A DNA stretch of 64,000 nt from Vibrio metoecus (GCF_000696385.1 NZ_JJMN01000068.1:62001-126000), one strand, 5' to 3'; counted from the first letter of the stretch, positions 27,898 through 38,961 are shown. Translations and numbers: made by a program. The notes: a model not told the origin generated them from the sequence alone.

Positions 27898-29613
27898 TTA
27901 GCAAGAAACTTTATCCCAAAACCAATTTGGTTGGGTTGGTGACTCCCAAACTCCAGGACTATTCTTTGCAATAAAACACTGGCCGTTGAAGGTGACTTTG
28001 TCACCATTTGCCACCTTAGTTATCCCTGGTTGCCACACAATGGCATCTGTAGGTGCGGGCTCTGTCGGTGGAACCGGAGTCGGTGTTGTCGGCTCTGTTG
28101 GAGGCACTGGATTGGTCGGTGGTACAGGCTCCGTTGGCGGAACAGGATTGGTCGGAGGGGTTGCTTCACCGGAAACCAATGCCCAAGGGCCACCTAAAGT
28201 AGGATCATTACCTTGCGTCCACCATTTAGCTTGGTAAATTGCGCCTTTATAGCTGACCTTATCGCCATTGTTGTAAACCTTTCCGGCATCCCAAGCGGAC
28301 ACACCACCCGCGGGTGGATCCGTAGGATCGGTGGGTAATGGATCGAGTTTTTCTACTACGCGGACTTTCGGCCAACTCGCATGAGAACCATACAAGTTAG
28401 TCACACACTTCTCGTAATCCCCTTTAACTAAAGCAGAATACGCAGTTTGGAAACCGACCAACTCACACTCAAACGAGTAACCACCCGGACGATCTGGGTA
28501 ATATTTCCAGTTACCATCCCAGTTGGTGTAAAGCACATCGGTCGCACCATTCAGGTTTAAACTGCCGTAGGGCAATTGCTGCCAACACGTATTCTTCTCA
28601 TCCGCTTCGATAGGAATTTGATAGTGCGCCGCTAAGCCTTCCCAGTAACGAATACGGTTAACCGGTTGTCCTTTGTCTTTGTTCTGCTCGCCGCACTCAA
28701 TACCACCGTTAATAATATTGATTGTGGTACCGAAACCGTAGCCAATCCCTGCATCAATTTCACGTTGTGAAGGAACCCAAGTACGATCGATCACGTGCAA
28801 CATCGCCGGTTTCGGTGCTTGCGGAGTCAGGAAAAACCAGATTGCAGAGGCAAGGTTCAACCATGAATCCGCCACTAAACCTGGGTTATTAAGTAATACG
28901 GTCGCATCACCATCAAACATAGCTTCGGAGAAAGCACCGTAGTTAAAGTGGTAAGAAAGCTGTTTTGCACCACGGCCAAAGTAACCCTGCCCAGTAGCAC
29001 AAGGCCACTTCTTGTTCTGCCAGTCATTTTGACCACACCCCGTGGTATAACCTTCTTGACCTTCTGACCAGCCCATTTCCCGCACATGCACTAAAGCTTG
29101 CTGCCACTCTTCCAAAGCTAATGGGTTATCAGAAATATTGTCTTTCGCGATATGCCCGCCCGTTTCTTGAGCAAAGTGAGCAAAAGCCGTCACGACCGAT
29201 TTTTTACAAATCGCATCGGAATTACGGCCATCAGTATACTCCGCACAAAATGCAGGGAATTTACCAATCGCACGCAAGAAACGGGTATAGGTGTATTCTG
29301 GCGCCGCCATATGAGTGAGGAAATTCCACTCAGACTCAGGAAATACGCGCTCAACCCGTTTCACGTTATCAGGGTTTGTCGCCAGTCCCGGTTCAATCGC
29401 ATCGACAATCGCGTTGGAGCGTGTAGCTAAAGCATTTGACCAAATACCATACATAGGATTGGCGGTTTTGGCTTGCTCTGCCGCGGCAATATCGGCTTTA
29501 GCCACCACATACCCACCCGGGTTTTGTGGATCTGGTTGAATATTCATGGCGGCTTGCACAGGCAAAGCGCACGCCACGGCTACCCACCACGCGGTATGTT
29601 TGAGTTTAAACAT
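27898..29613 (-). CDS. Secreted GH19 chitinase with two chitin-binding modules
   Basis: A 571-residue exported protein. A signal peptide ([21 protein letters not shown]) is followed by a GH19 lysozyme-like domain with the catalytic glutamate region [11 protein letters not shown], the [14 protein letters not shown] block and [12 protein letters not shown]. Two CBM5/12 modules come near the C terminus: [20 protein letters not shown] and a second one ending [10 protein letters not shown]. They are joined by a repeated proline/threonine linker ([19 protein letters not shown]). It degrades chitin outside the cell, a normal trait of marine vibrios. I start it at ATG 29613 so the signal peptide is first; an upstream start adds seven residues. 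Confidence 0.92.
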   Translation of the reverse strand: MFKLKHTAWWVAVACALPVQAAMNIQPDPQNPGGYVVAKADIAAAEQAKTANPMYGIWSNALATRSNAIVDAIEPGLATNPDNVKRVERVFPESEWNFLTHMAAPEYTYTRFLRAIGKFPAFCAEYTDGRNSDAICKKSVVTAFAHFAQETGGHIAKDNISDNPLALEEWQQALVHVREMGWSEGQEGYTTGCGQNDWQNKKWPCATGQGYFGRGAKQLSYHFNYGAFSEAMFDGDATVLLNNPGLVADSWLNLASAIWFFLTPQAPKPAMLHVIDRTWVPSQREIDAGIGYGFGTTINIINGGIECGEQNKDKGQPVNRIRYWEGLAAHYQIPIEADEKNTCWQQLPYGSLNLNGATDVLYTNWDGNWKYYPDRPGGYSFECELVGFQTAYSALVKGDYEKCVTNLYGSHASWPKVRVVEKLDPLPTDPTDPPAGGVSAWDAGKVYNNGDKVSYKGAIYQAKWWTQGNDPTLGGPWALVSGEATPPTNPVPPTEPVPPTNPVPPTEPTTPTPVPPTEPAPTDAIVWQPGITKVANGDKVTFNGQCFIAKNSPGVWESPTQPNWFWDKVSC

Positions 29614-30360
29614 GGATGAAAGTCCTTCTCTCAACTTGATAATCCATTTGAGAGTAGGCTTATTGATAACTAATTTAATAGGGAAAAATAAGAAAAAAGC
29701 CAGAATTGCGAGCCATTTCAGGACGATGTAAATCGTACGCCTGCGGTCTACACTAAGTTTTTGAACAGAAATACAAAATCAACAGAATCCATAAGGACTT
29801 TACTGCGGGAAATCTAATGAACTAAATCATAATGTTACGTTCAGATCAGGACGTGCATTCACTGACTTGGATTTAATGCAAAAGCCTCGCGACAAAACTA
29901 CTAACCGGGCAAGTACAATAATTCCTTAGTTAACCGAGCCTCACTCACGTTTTGGATTGACGAAAAAGTAATAATCGAGTGGAAACAACCTAAACTGTAT
30001 ACTGAAGTCTCCCCAGTATACTCAAACAAATACGCCGAGTTATCAAGGCGATCTCAGGAGATAGCGTATACGATACAAGGGAGTCCATTGAGCGATTAGG
30101 GTTAAGAAAGCGATCTTTCTAATCCCTCGCCTTCTGGGAAAGGGGTTCCCAGATAATCTGGCGCTTGGCTACCAGAAACTCTATGGGTCGAACAAAAAAT
30201 GGAAAGAAAAGTATGGTCACCACAGGCGTTCACCATCTGAAACAGCAATGCATCATGTGAAAGAGCTACTTGTAGCCTCACTCTACTTAGTAATTGCAAT
30301 ACATAAGTTGGGGATACTTACGCTATTGATCAAAACACTCACAAGTTAATTGGAATAGAT
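29614..30360. other. Gene-free stretch with an inverted repeat and possible IS remnant
   Basis: No convincing gene lies here. At 29997-30021 there is an inverted repeat GTATACTG / CAGTATAC with a nine-base loop. From about 30190 a plus-strand reading KEKYGHHRRSPSETAMHHV resembles the middle of an IS3-type transposase but is broken by stops. The stretch marks the left edge of the AT-rich island next to guaA. Confidence 0.45.
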
Positions 30361-30570
30361 ATGCACAAAGGCGTGATGCTGCACAGTAACGAAAGAAGTC
30401 ATTACATCTGTCGTTCTTATCGGCAACTATTGCAGCGTTATCAAATCAAGCAAAGTGCAACGCGACTGTCCACAAACTTAACAACAGCCCCAGAGCTCGC
30501 CTGGGTTTTCAAACACTGGGGGAATATTTTGTTGGATATTATCGCTGATCGTTGCACTTCAAAACTTTGA
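30361..30570 (+). mobile_element. Degenerate IS3-family transposase (OrfB) remnant
   Basis: An open frame of 69 codons reads KGVMLHSNERSHYICRSYRQ, then LLQRYQIKQSATRLSTN. This lines up with the conserved integrase block of IS3-family OrfB, usually LHSDxGxQYTSxxYxxLL...QSMSRKGN. The second catalytic aspartate appears as asparagine (HSN) and the SMSRKGN motif has decayed, so the fragment is inactive. I cannot find intact terminal repeats. It suggests that an insertion sequence took part in shaping the island to its right. Confidence 0.65.
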
Positions 30571-30802
30571 TGTTCCATACCATATGACTTCATCCTAACA
30601 AAAGAGGTTTTGGGTAAGCGACTAAGAATACTTAAAATTATCTATTTAATTAGAAAATCACAAATGAGGTTAATTTATTTTGGAAAGCTCATGTAAAAAA
30701 TTACACATTTTAGAGTAATGTTAATTTTTCAATCACCACGTTCAGTCCATAGCAATTGATTTATAAATAGAAAAAACCGATCATGCATTCAAAAAACGAA
30801 CA

Positions 30803-32818
30803 TTAATCATTACTCTTAAGAAGAAACTCATCTAATTGACTCATATATTTTTTAACGAAAAACGGTCTCATATGTGCAGCATCTTTATATTTAGGTTCTC
30901 CATCTTCAGTAAGAGGGTTACATACTGCACCTGGGCAAACCACTGTCGACTGACTTAGCACGGTAATATTTTTTGATAGAAAACGAGCCATCATTTCCTT
31001 ATCAAAACTAGTATCAATAATAAAATTATCACTTGAAATGTTATTTTTCAATAGAATACTTCTCTTTCCATCTTTAAATAAAAGTTGAGAAGGATTAAAC
31101 CTATCATCTATTGGTGCCGGCAACAAAACAACTACTGAATATTTTCTACTTAAATCAATAACAAACTCAGTGAATTTTTCAATAGATTTCTTTCGAGCAA
31201 TATCTCCTTTATAAATCAGACCCGATTCATCAATATAAATTACAGATTCATTTTTAAAGTAAAACGTATATGCACCACTTAAAATTATCGTATCTATTGG
31301 GTTTTCTGACAATATTTTATAAAAATTATCGAAATGCCCAGCACACTTTTTTATGTAATCTTGAGGATTATCACCTCTATATGAGTTAGGTACGGATGCA
31401 CAGCCACCTCTAGTTAAAAATCCAGCATCCTTACCCCTCCCACTTTTATAAAGTTCAACCACCCTAGGGCTATATTGCTCAACCAGTGAGTCACCAAAAA
31501 GCAACACTGTTGGTGAATTAGTACTAGTTGTCAAAAGTTCACCTTGTCGAAACAATCCTCGAGGAAAATCCCAATCACCTTTAGCATCAGATATTAGTTT
31601 AAAATGCGAATTATTTTCTGTTATCCCATTCTTTTGATAAATTAAAAAACCAAATAAACCCTGTAAACAAAGACAGATGAATATGGATAACACACTACCT
31701 TTAAAATTAACTGAAAATCTAATAGGCTTCTCATAAAAAACATATGTTATCCATGCTAATACAATTGAAAACAACACCACTAGAATTCGCCACTCCAAGT
31801 TGGCATGTTCACCAAAAATAATATTAACAAACGATAAAATAGGCCAATGCCATAAGTATAAAGAGTAGCTAATCAAACCAAACCAAATGGAAATTGGATT
31901 CATTAGAAACAGACGATTCAAGTATGAATTTGAGCCACCGACAATAATTAGCATTGTACCAAAAACAGGTATCAGAGCCCAAAAATATGGAAACAATAGG
32001 CTCTTATCGAAAAAAACAACACTGAAAATTAAGAAAGAAAAACCAATAAATGAGGGTAACTCACGAACCATCAAAAAGTTTATCAGCACTCTAGTTTTTG
32101 GTAATTTATTTTGAAAAATAAAACCCTCAGGAAGCATTTTAAACTTAACAAAAAATTCAGGTTTATATATATTTAACCATGCCAAAAGACTACCACTTAA
32201 AATTTCCCAAAAGCGAAATATAGGTAAAAAGAAAACTTCTGTTGAAAAATCACTGACAAAATATAAATTTAAGAAAAATGATATAGCCGCAACAGAAATT
32301 GTAGTTATTAGTAAATTAAGCTTGCATTTCCAAGCCATCCAAAGTATTAATGGCCAAAATATATAGAATTGCTCTTCAACAGCAAGACTCCATAAGTGAA
32401 GCATTGGCTTCGTTTCTGTCGCATTATCAAAATAACCATGCTCACCAACTAATATAAAATTGATAATAAATACTGCACCGCTAGCTATATGTTTACCTAA
32501 CTGAGCATACTCATCAGACAGCAACACAAACCAACCAAATACTAACGAGCACCCCATAACTAAACTTAAAGTAGGGAAGATTCTTTTTATACGGTGACTA
32601 AAAAAATCTATAAAACTAAACTGACCTTTATTTAACTTTTCAAAAATATGGCTAGTAATCAAAAAACAACTTATTACAAAAAAAATGTCAACCCCAATGA
32701 ATCCACCTTTGAGCCAACTTGGAAATGCGTGAAAAATCACCACTGATATAACAGCAAATGCTCGTAGACCATCAATCTCAGGACGATAATCTGATTTATG
32801 GGGTAATGTTCTATTCAT
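30803..32818 (-). CDS. OafA/YrhL-type membrane acyltransferase with C-terminal SGNH domain
   Basis: A 671-residue protein. The N-terminal acyltransferase-3 domain begins YRPEIDGLRAFAVISVVIFH and GGFIGVDIFFVISCFLI, with about ten membrane helices through residue 400. The C-terminal SGNH esterase-like domain has VLLFGDSLVEQYSP near residue 440 and a closing aspartate/histidine pair in KYKDAAHMRPFF. Such proteins O-acetylate surface sugars such as the O-antigen. The gene is strikingly AT-rich compared with neighbours, which points to horizontal transfer. It has no sugar-biosynthesis neighbours, so the target polysaccharide is unknown. The start is ATG 32818. Confidence 0.9.
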   Translation of the reverse strand: MNRTLPHKSDYRPEIDGLRAFAVISVVIFHAFPSWLKGGFIGVDIFFVISCFLITSHIFEKLNKGQFSFIDFFSHRIKRIFPTLSLVMGCSLVFGWFVLLSDEYAQLGKHIASGAVFIINFILVGEHGYFDNATETKPMLHLWSLAVEEQFYIFWPLILWMAWKCKLNLLITTISVAAISFFLNLYFVSDFSTEVFFLPIFRFWEILSGSLLAWLNIYKPEFFVKFKMLPEGFIFQNKLPKTRVLINFLMVRELPSFIGFSFLIFSVVFFDKSLLFPYFWALIPVFGTMLIIVGGSNSYLNRLFLMNPISIWFGLISYSLYLWHWPILSFVNIIFGEHANLEWRILVVLFSIVLAWITYVFYEKPIRFSVNFKGSVLSIFICLCLQGLFGFLIYQKNGITENNSHFKLISDAKGDWDFPRGLFRQGELLTTSTNSPTVLLFGDSLVEQYSPRVVELYKSGRGKDAGFLTRGGCASVPNSYRGDNPQDYIKKCAGHFDNFYKILSENPIDTIILSGAYTFYFKNESVIYIDESGLIYKGDIARKKSIEKFTEFVIDLSRKYSVVVLLPAPIDDRFNPSQLLFKDGKRSILLKNNISSDNFIIDTSFDKEMMARFLSKNITVLSQSTVVCPGAVCNPLTEDGEPKYKDAAHMRPFFVKKYMSQLDEFLLKSND

Positions 32819-33263
32819 ATGATTAATTTAGTTTAATTAGTTATCCATGCGAACTATATTCTAGCAATTTCTTTTTCTTTATTAATAGTTAAATAATGGA
32901 GCTACGCCTAGACTTAAAAAATAAAAAACCAAGTCAAAATCTATATCAATACAATGATAACTCCTACTAAACACTTACACATGAACTAACAAGCGTTCAA
33001 AGCGAATTACTCTTTACACAACAAAGCTTTAACAGTCATAACGATGTAAAATCTATCAAGGATTGTTTTAAGTTACAATAAGTTAGATGCAGGGATTAAC
33101 CTAATCTTATTTCCACTCAATAGTAGCGATAATACAACACATTGATTTACATGACATTAAAATCAAATTTCTAACTACTCCTTCTTTTTCAAGCATGAAA
33201 GGAACTATCGAAACTCAATAGCATCAAGCGTTAGTAAAAAGGCGATTGAGAGATTTCAGACAT
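32819..33263. other. AT-rich intergenic stretch between two acyltransferase genes
   Basis: About 445 bases, very AT-rich, with no open frame of note. It should hold the promoter of the 671-residue acyltransferase, but I cannot pick one site with confidence among many AT-rich candidates. Confidence 0.4.
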
Positions 33264-35225
33264 TTACTTGATTAGACGATCAAACCCTTGCTCGGCTAAC
33301 CTCTTACCGAAAAATTTAGCCCCCTCCAACGTCCAATGCCCATAATCAAATGAACACTTGTAGCCCTCTTCTGTAAACGCCGAACAAGTTTTATTCTTTT
33401 CATCACAAATTAGCGGAACCTTATCGAAGTAGGGCACCCCAAACTTACTTGCTATAGCAGCAATTTCTTTATTTGCATCTGTCGCATTAGATCGCACAGT
33501 CCACAAAAGGCGATCAGCTTCAGAAATAATCTCATCAGCCCCATAAGTTGCCTCAGCATCGTAAATTCGTAAATCGTATACATAGTCAGCAACCCATTTT
33601 TTTTCTACCTTTTTAAACTCTGCTGTATTCCCCAAAACAACAACTCGCTTCCCATCTGACTTTGCTCTCTTGATCAAAAATGGGAGACCAGCAATGTCAG
33701 AGCTTTTAGGTTGATTTTTATTCTGACCTTCACACGCACGCTTACTATATCTCGTTGATATTACTATAGTTGTGGCTTCAATCCCATTTGTTTACTGTTA
33801 TAGAATTTATCTCTAATGGAAGCGTAGCTATCTATAGTCTCATTGGCGCAATTAATCTGTGGTAGTTCTCCCTTCAATACGTCCATTGTTGAATTAACAT
33901 AACCATTTTGTACGAGGGCGTTGTAGAAATCCGTTGCGTGAGAATTTACCAACTAAAAGAATTTTGTTTTTTGTACATTTAGGAAGTTAGGATTTTTCTC
34001 GTTTCGTTCTAGCAGAAGGCGCGAATGTTCTTTTCTTAACTTTTCATTATCCAGCTCGAAATTTTCAAAAAAAGCAATTCTTTGGGTAAGCGCTCAGTAA
34101 AACCATTATTACTGATCACAAAGCAAGCACCTACAGAAACCAACACTATGCCTCCAAGCATAGCCATAATAAAGATCTTCGGCCTAAACAGTGCACGAAT
34201 TCTAAAAGGCTTTTCAACAACAAAATACGATAACACTGACAATGCAAAAGTTAGGCTCATCCATTCAAATTTATCGTAATTTGTTGGTTCTTTTCCCATA
34301 CGAGAAAATGCAAATATAGGGAAATGCCACAAGTATGCTGAATAGCTAATGAGTCCTACCCAAACGAAGGGCTTGCTACCTAAAACCTTACCTACTAATT
34401 CATCCTTCGACCCGAATCCAATAATCAAAGCAACGCCGATAATTGGAAGAAGTGTATGAAAACTTGGATGCGGTGTTTTACCATCAAAAAATAAAATGCT
34501 GTAAACAATTAGATACAAACCTAGCATTGGAAGAGATTTTGACGCTAAGCCATCATTTGAAGGTTTACAATTCAGCTCTCTATAGGCAAGCATAGAACCT
34601 ATAGCTAACTCCCAAAAACGACTGAATGGTAAATAGAAATTCAAATCAGAATTCCATACTTCCATCAACTCTGCAAATTGAAGGCTCAGCAAAGACAAAC
34701 CAACAAGGATGGTTAAGAAGTGCTTACGGAAAAACTTAAAAGCTACGATCGCTAAGATTGGAAAAACTAAATAGAACTGCTCTTCGATACCCAAACTCCA
34801 CGTGTGAAGAAACGGTTTTAGCAGAGCACTACCAGCACCATACTCAGTTGTAGTGAAATAGAAAAAAAAATTAGAGCCAAAAAAAAGTGAAGCAAGGATG
34901 CTTTCAGCATATTCAACAAAATCTGAGGGTAGGAGCTTTTGCCACGCATAGGGCACTGATACAAAGATAACAACGAACAGCATCGGCAGAATCCGTCGTG
35001 CTCTTCGTTCATAGAAGTTCAGAAAACTAAATGAACCTTTTGACTCAAGCTCAGAGAGTATTATGCGTGTTATAAGATATCCGCTAATCACAAAGAAGAT
35101 ATCTACTCCGATAAAGCCCCCCTCAAACCAATCCCTACCAAAAAGCACCATCTGTGCGTGATAAAGAATGACACTGACAACAGCAATTGCTCGCAAGCCG
35201 TCGATTTCAGCTCTGTAGGAAAGTT
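33264..35225 (-). pseudogene. Second OafA/YrhL-type acyltransferase with SGNH domain, multiply frameshifted
   Basis: Three pieces of one gene lie end to end. 34036-35196 carries the acyltransferase-3 membrane domain (GGFIGVDIFFVISGYLI). 33764-33952 carries the start of the SGNH domain (NSHATDFYNALVQNG). 33264-33677 carries its end (CSFDYGHWTLEGAKFFG, with the catalytic D/H pair). Frame changes fit a lost A near 34083, a lost A and a gained A near 33950-33968, and a lost G near 33785. The usual YRAEIDGLRAI opening is readable at about 35217, but no ATG precedes it in frame; stops lie in the adjoining repeat. Intact, it would be about 650 residues. It is either decaying, phase-variable, or poorly sequenced. 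Confidence 0.82.
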
Positions 35226-35234
35226 TTGGGGAAT

Positions 35235-35289
35235 TTCACTTGGTTCACTTGGTTCACTTTGGTTCACTTGGTTCACTTGGTTCACTTGG
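35235..35289 (+). repeat. Six-copy 9-bp tandem repeat (TTCACTTGG) at the 5' end of the acyltransferase pseudogene
   Basis: Six head-to-tail copies of TTCACTTGG (GAACCAAGT on the gene's strand); the third copy is 10 bp (TTCACTTTGG). On the minus strand one frame reads Glu-Pro-Ser repeats, another Asn-Gln-Val, and the third has a stop in each copy. It ends about 10 bases before the conserved acyltransferase coding starts. Confidence 0.92.
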
Positions 35290-35541
35290 TTCAGCTATCC
35301 TTCAACTTACTCTGTAAGTCAATTCAAATATCTTCTGTTTTATCAATAGTCGCTACTCTACGTTTGGTACGCAAAAAGACTTTTCGTAATAAAACACTTT
35401 TCGTTACTTCTCCACATACGAATCTGCCACACACCAAACTTATTCTGTTTGATAGCCGCTTTGCCACCGTATATATAACTTTTCAGTGCTTAAAATCTAT
35501 ACTTTATAATAGTTGATGTAGTTTCTAACTTTCTAACACTA
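35290..35541. other. Gene-free stretch between acyltransferase repeat and guaA terminator
   Basis: About 250 bases, AT-rich, with no convincing gene. It probably holds the promoter of the broken acyltransferase on the minus strand. Confidence 0.35.
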
Positions 35542-35575
35542 AAGAAAAAAGCCAACAGAATCAACCATTGGCTTT
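35542..35575 (-). terminator. Terminator of guaBA
   Basis: On the minus strand AAAGCCAATGG / (C)TGTTGGCTTTTTT with an AT-rich loop and T-run follows guaA. Confidence 0.75.
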
Positions 35576-35628
35576 CGAATCCGTCAGCAACTAATTAATT
35601 GAAATATAAATAAATTAGTTTATTCATA

Positions 35629-37182
35629 CTACTCCCACTCAATCGTCGCCGGTGGCTTACCGGAGATGTCATACACCACGCGAGAGATGCCATTCACTTC
35701 GTTGATAATGCGGTTGGAAACCTTACCCAAGAACTCATAAGGCAGGTGCGCCCAATGTGCGGTCATAAAATCGATGGTTTCTACGGCACGCAGTGATACA
35801 ACCCAATCGTACTTACGGCCATCGCCCATCACACCAACAGAACGAACTGGCAAGAACACAGTAAAGGCTTGAGAAACCTTGTTGTACAAATCCGCTGCAT
35901 GCAGCTCTTCAATGAAGATCGCATCCGCACGACGCAACAAATCACAGTACTCTTTCTTGATCTCGCCCAGTACACGCACACCAAGGCCAGGCCCTGGGAA
36001 TGGGTGGCGGTAAAGCATGTTGTAAGGTAAGCCAAGCTCAAGACCGATCTTGCGCACTTCGTCTTTAAACAGCTCACGCAGTGGCTCAACCAAGCCCATT
36101 TTCATGTCATCTGGCAAACCGCCCACGTTGTGGTGAGATTTGATCACATGCGCTTTACCGGTTTTTGAAGCCGCAGACTCAATCACATCTGGATAGATAG
36201 TGCCTTGTGCCAACCATTTAGCGTTTTTCAGTTTTTTCGATTCTTCATCAAACACTTCAACAAACACACGACCGATGGTTTTGCGTTTCGCTTCTGGCTC
36301 ATCAATGCCTTCCAGTGCTTTCAAGAAACGCTCTTCTGCATCGACTTTGATGATATTGAGTCCAAATTTGTCCCCAAACATATCCATCACTTGTTGACCT
36401 TCGTTCAAACGCAGTAAACCGTTATCCACGAACACACAAGTCAGGCGGTCACCAATCGCACGGTGAACCAGCATGGCAACCACAGAAGAATCAACACCGC
36501 CAGAAAGACCAAGGATCACTTCATCGTTACCCACTTGCTCTTTAATACGTGCAACGGCATCTTCAATGATAGATTCTGACGTCCACAGACGCTCACAGCC
36601 ACACACGCCAAGAACAAAGTTCTCCAGCATCTGCAAACCATTTTGAGTGTGAGTTACTTCTGGGTGGAACTGCACACCGTAGTATTTCTTCTCTTCATTG
36701 GCCATCGCGGCGTATGGGCAAGTGTCGGTTTCACCGATTTTCACGAAATCAGCTGGAATTTCGACCACTTTGTCACCGTGGCTCATCCAAACGTCTTGAG
36801 TCAATTCAAGATCTTTAAACAGCGCTGATTCGCCAGAAACTTTCACCTGAGCATAACCAAACTCACGCTCATCAGAGGTCGCGACACGGCCACCTAACTG
36901 CTCAGCCATGGTCTGCATGCCGTAGCAAACACCAAATACTGGCACGCCACTGTCAAACACATATTGTGGGGCACGTGGTGAATTGGCTTCGGTCACGCTT
37001 TCAGGGCCACCAGAAAGAATAATACCGTCTGGATTGAATTCGCGAATGTCCGCCTCTTCTACATCCCAGCTCCACAGCTCACAGTACACACCGATTTCGC
37101 GCACGCGACGGGCAACCAGCTGGGTATATTGAGATCCGAAATCGAGGATCAGAATTCGTTGGTCATGAATATTCTTAGTCAT
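35629..37182 (-). CDS. guaA: GMP synthase (glutamine-hydrolysing) GuaA
   Basis: A 517-residue enzyme that turns XMP into GMP using ATP and glutamine. The N-terminal glutaminase shows the catalytic cysteine in [15 protein letters not shown] near residue 86 and the histidine/glutamate pair in FHPEVTHT. The ATP pyrophosphatase domain has the PP-loop [13 protein letters not shown] near residue 230. The C-terminal dimerisation domain ends KPPATIEWE. It lies 107 bases after guaB in the same direction, so it belongs to a guaBA unit; a PurR-like palindrome lies in the gap. Confidence 0.97.
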   Translation of the reverse strand: MTKNIHDQRILILDFGSQYTQLVARRVREIGVYCELWSWDVEEADIREFNPDGIILSGGPESVTEANSPRAPQYVFDSGVPVFGVCYGMQTMAEQLGGRVATSDEREFGYAQVKVSGESALFKDLELTQDVWMSHGDKVVEIPADFVKIGETDTCPYAAMANEEKKYYGVQFHPEVTHTQNGLQMLENFVLGVCGCERLWTSESIIEDAVARIKEQVGNDEVILGLSGGVDSSVVAMLVHRAIGDRLTCVFVDNGLLRLNEGQQVMDMFGDKFGLNIIKVDAEERFLKALEGIDEPEAKRKTIGRVFVEVFDEESKKLKNAKWLAQGTIYPDVIESAASKTGKAHVIKSHHNVGGLPDDMKMGLVEPLRELFKDEVRKIGLELGLPYNMLYRHPFPGPGLGVRVLGEIKKEYCDLLRRADAIFIEELHAADLYNKVSQAFTVFLPVRSVGVMGDGRKYDWVVSLRAVETIDFMTAHWAHLPYEFLGKVSNRIINEVNGISRVVYDISGKPPATIEWE

Positions 37183-37273
37183 TGTTTAGCAGTCTTATCA
37201 GCCAAGTATTAAAAACAGGAAGTCTTAAAACGGAGGCGAGTCTACTCGCCTCACATTCAGTCATCAAGCATTA

Positions 37274-37289
37274 AAGCAAACGTTTACGC
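37274..37289. promoter_or_regulatory. PurR-like palindrome between guaB and guaA
   Basis: AAGCAAACGTTTACGC is close to the known PurR operator consensus ACGCAAACGTTTGCGT, matching 13 of 16 positions including the whole core GCAAACGTTT. It directly abuts the guaB stop codon and lies about 90 bases upstream of the guaA start. Confidence 0.65.
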
Positions 37290-38753
37290 TTAACCCAGAC
37301 GGTAGTTTGGAGCTTCTTTCGTGATCTGCACGTCATGTACGTGAGACTCTTTCATACCCGCACCAGAGATACGTACAAATTGAGCTTTAGTACGCAATTC
37401 TTCTACTGAGGCAGAGCCAGTCAGACCCATACAAGAGCGTAGGCCGCCCATTTGTTGGTGGATGATCTCTTTCAGATGACCTTTGTAAGCGATGCGGCCT
37501 TCGATGCCCTCAGGAACCAGCTTGTCCGCAGCGTTATCGGTTTGGAAGTAACGATCTGATGAACCTTTTGACATCGCACCCAGTGAACCCATACCGCGAT
37601 AGGCTTTGTAAGAACGGCCTTGGAACAGAATGACTTCGCCCGGTGCTTCTTCGGTACCAGCGAACATAGAGCCAACCATCACACAAGATGCACCAGCAGC
37701 AATCGCTTTAGAAATATCGCCAGAGAAACGGATACCGCCATCTGCGATAACAGGAATACCGAACTCTTCAGCCACACCTGCCGCATCCGCAATCGCAGTA
37801 ACTTGAGGAACACCCACACCCGTTACGATACGAGTCGTACAGATAGAACCTGGGCCAATACCGACTTTCACTGCGCTTACGCCCGCTTCAATAAGAGCGC
37901 GCGCACCTTCAGCGGTCGCCACGTTACCACCGATGATTTCAAGGTGTGGGTAAGCCGCGCGAGTTTCACGGATACGTTGCAGAACACCTTCTGAGTGGCC
38001 GTGAGAAGAGTCGATCAGCAGTACGTCAACGCCCGCTTCAACCAAGGCTTTGACACGCTCTTCGTTGCCTGGAGCAGCGCCAACAGCAGCACCAACACGC
38101 AGACGACCTTGGTCATCTTTACATGCATTGGGTTTGCTTTCGGCTTTGTGGAAGTCTTTCGCGGTGATCATGCCTTTAAGTTGGAACTCATCATTCACCA
38201 CTAGAATTTTCTCAACACGCGCTTTGTGCATCTCTTCTTGCACTTCAGCACGGCTTGCGCCTTCTTTTACCGTCGCTAGGCGCTCTTTTGGCGTCATGAC
38301 TGCGGCAACCGATTTGGTGAGGTCAGTAACGAAACGAACGTCACGGCCAGTGATTATACCAACCAGTTCATTGTTTTCTGTTACAACAGGGAAACCCGCA
38401 AAACCGTGGTGGTAAGTCAATTCCATTACATCAGCAATGGTTTGTTCAGGGCGAACCGTCACAGGGTGAGTAACCACACCGGCTTCAAAGATTTTCACTT
38501 GGTGAACTTGAGCTGCTTGCTGTTCAATCGACATATTCTTGTGAATAAAGCCAATGCCGCCTTCTTGAGCCAGAGCGATCGCAAGACGTGCTTCCGTGAC
38601 AGTGTCCATAGACGCAGAAACCATAGGAATGTTCAGCGCGATATTTTTGGTCAACCGAGTGCGAAGATCGGCAGTGTTTGGAAGAACGGTGGAATGAGCA
38701 GGGACGAGTAGAACATCGTCAAAGGTTAGAGCTTCTTTTGCGATTCGTAGCAT
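37290..38753 (-). CDS. guaB: IMP dehydrogenase GuaB
   Basis: A 487-residue enzyme that oxidises IMP to XMP with NAD+, the committed step to GMP. The TIM barrel begins [20 protein letters not shown]. Two CBS domains are inserted at about residues 92-205 ([20 protein letters not shown] and [14 protein letters not shown]). The catalytic cysteine lies in [15 protein letters not shown] near residue 305, and the flap includes [20 protein letters not shown] begin at ATG 38753; a TTG six bases upstream is less likely. It leads the guaBA unit. Confidence 0.97.
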   Translation of the reverse strand: MLRIAKEALTFDDVLLVPAHSTVLPNTADLRTRLTKNIALNIPMVSASMDTVTEARLAIALAQEGGIGFIHKNMSIEQQAAQVHQVKIFEAGVVTHPVTVRPEQTIADVMELTYHHGFAGFPVVTENNELVGIITGRDVRFVTDLTKSVAAVMTPKERLATVKEGASRAEVQEEMHKARVEKILVVNDEFQLKGMITAKDFHKAESKPNACKDDQGRLRVGAAVGAAPGNEERVKALVEAGVDVLLIDSSHGHSEGVLQRIRETRAAYPHLEIIGGNVATAEGARALIEAGVSAVKVGIGPGSICTTRIVTGVGVPQVTAIADAAGVAEEFGIPVIADGGIRFSGDISKAIAAGASCVMVGSMFAGTEEAPGEVILFQGRSYKAYRGMGSLGAMSKGSSDRYFQTDNAADKLVPEGIEGRIAYKGHLKEIIHQQMGGLRSCMGLTGSASVEELRTKAQFVRISGAGMKESHVHDVQITKEAPNYRLG

Positions 38754-38961
38754 GTGCAATATCTCACAACAGGAGTGTTAACAACGGAAATCCACTTCAT
38801 CGTTTCGCCTAATAAAATGGATTTATATTTGATATTGCGGACGGATTATACGCCCGAGGCAATCGGTTGACTACACATTTTTTCATTTTTTATTTGCATT
38901 CCACCCCTTGATATGTATTATATTGCGGCTAATTTCCATACCCACGTCTGAGGAATCAGCG

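Noticed and set aside
29997..30021. Integron attC-like repeat
   Set aside because: The inverted repeat lacks the conserved core sites of Vibrio cholerae repeats and there is no cassette array or second copy nearby.
30361..30570. A functional small protein gene
   Set aside because: The sequence matches a decayed IS3-type transposase block with a changed catalytic residue, so I list it as a remnant.
35235..35289. CRISPR array
   Set aside because: The repeats are 9-10 bp and directly joined with no spacers.
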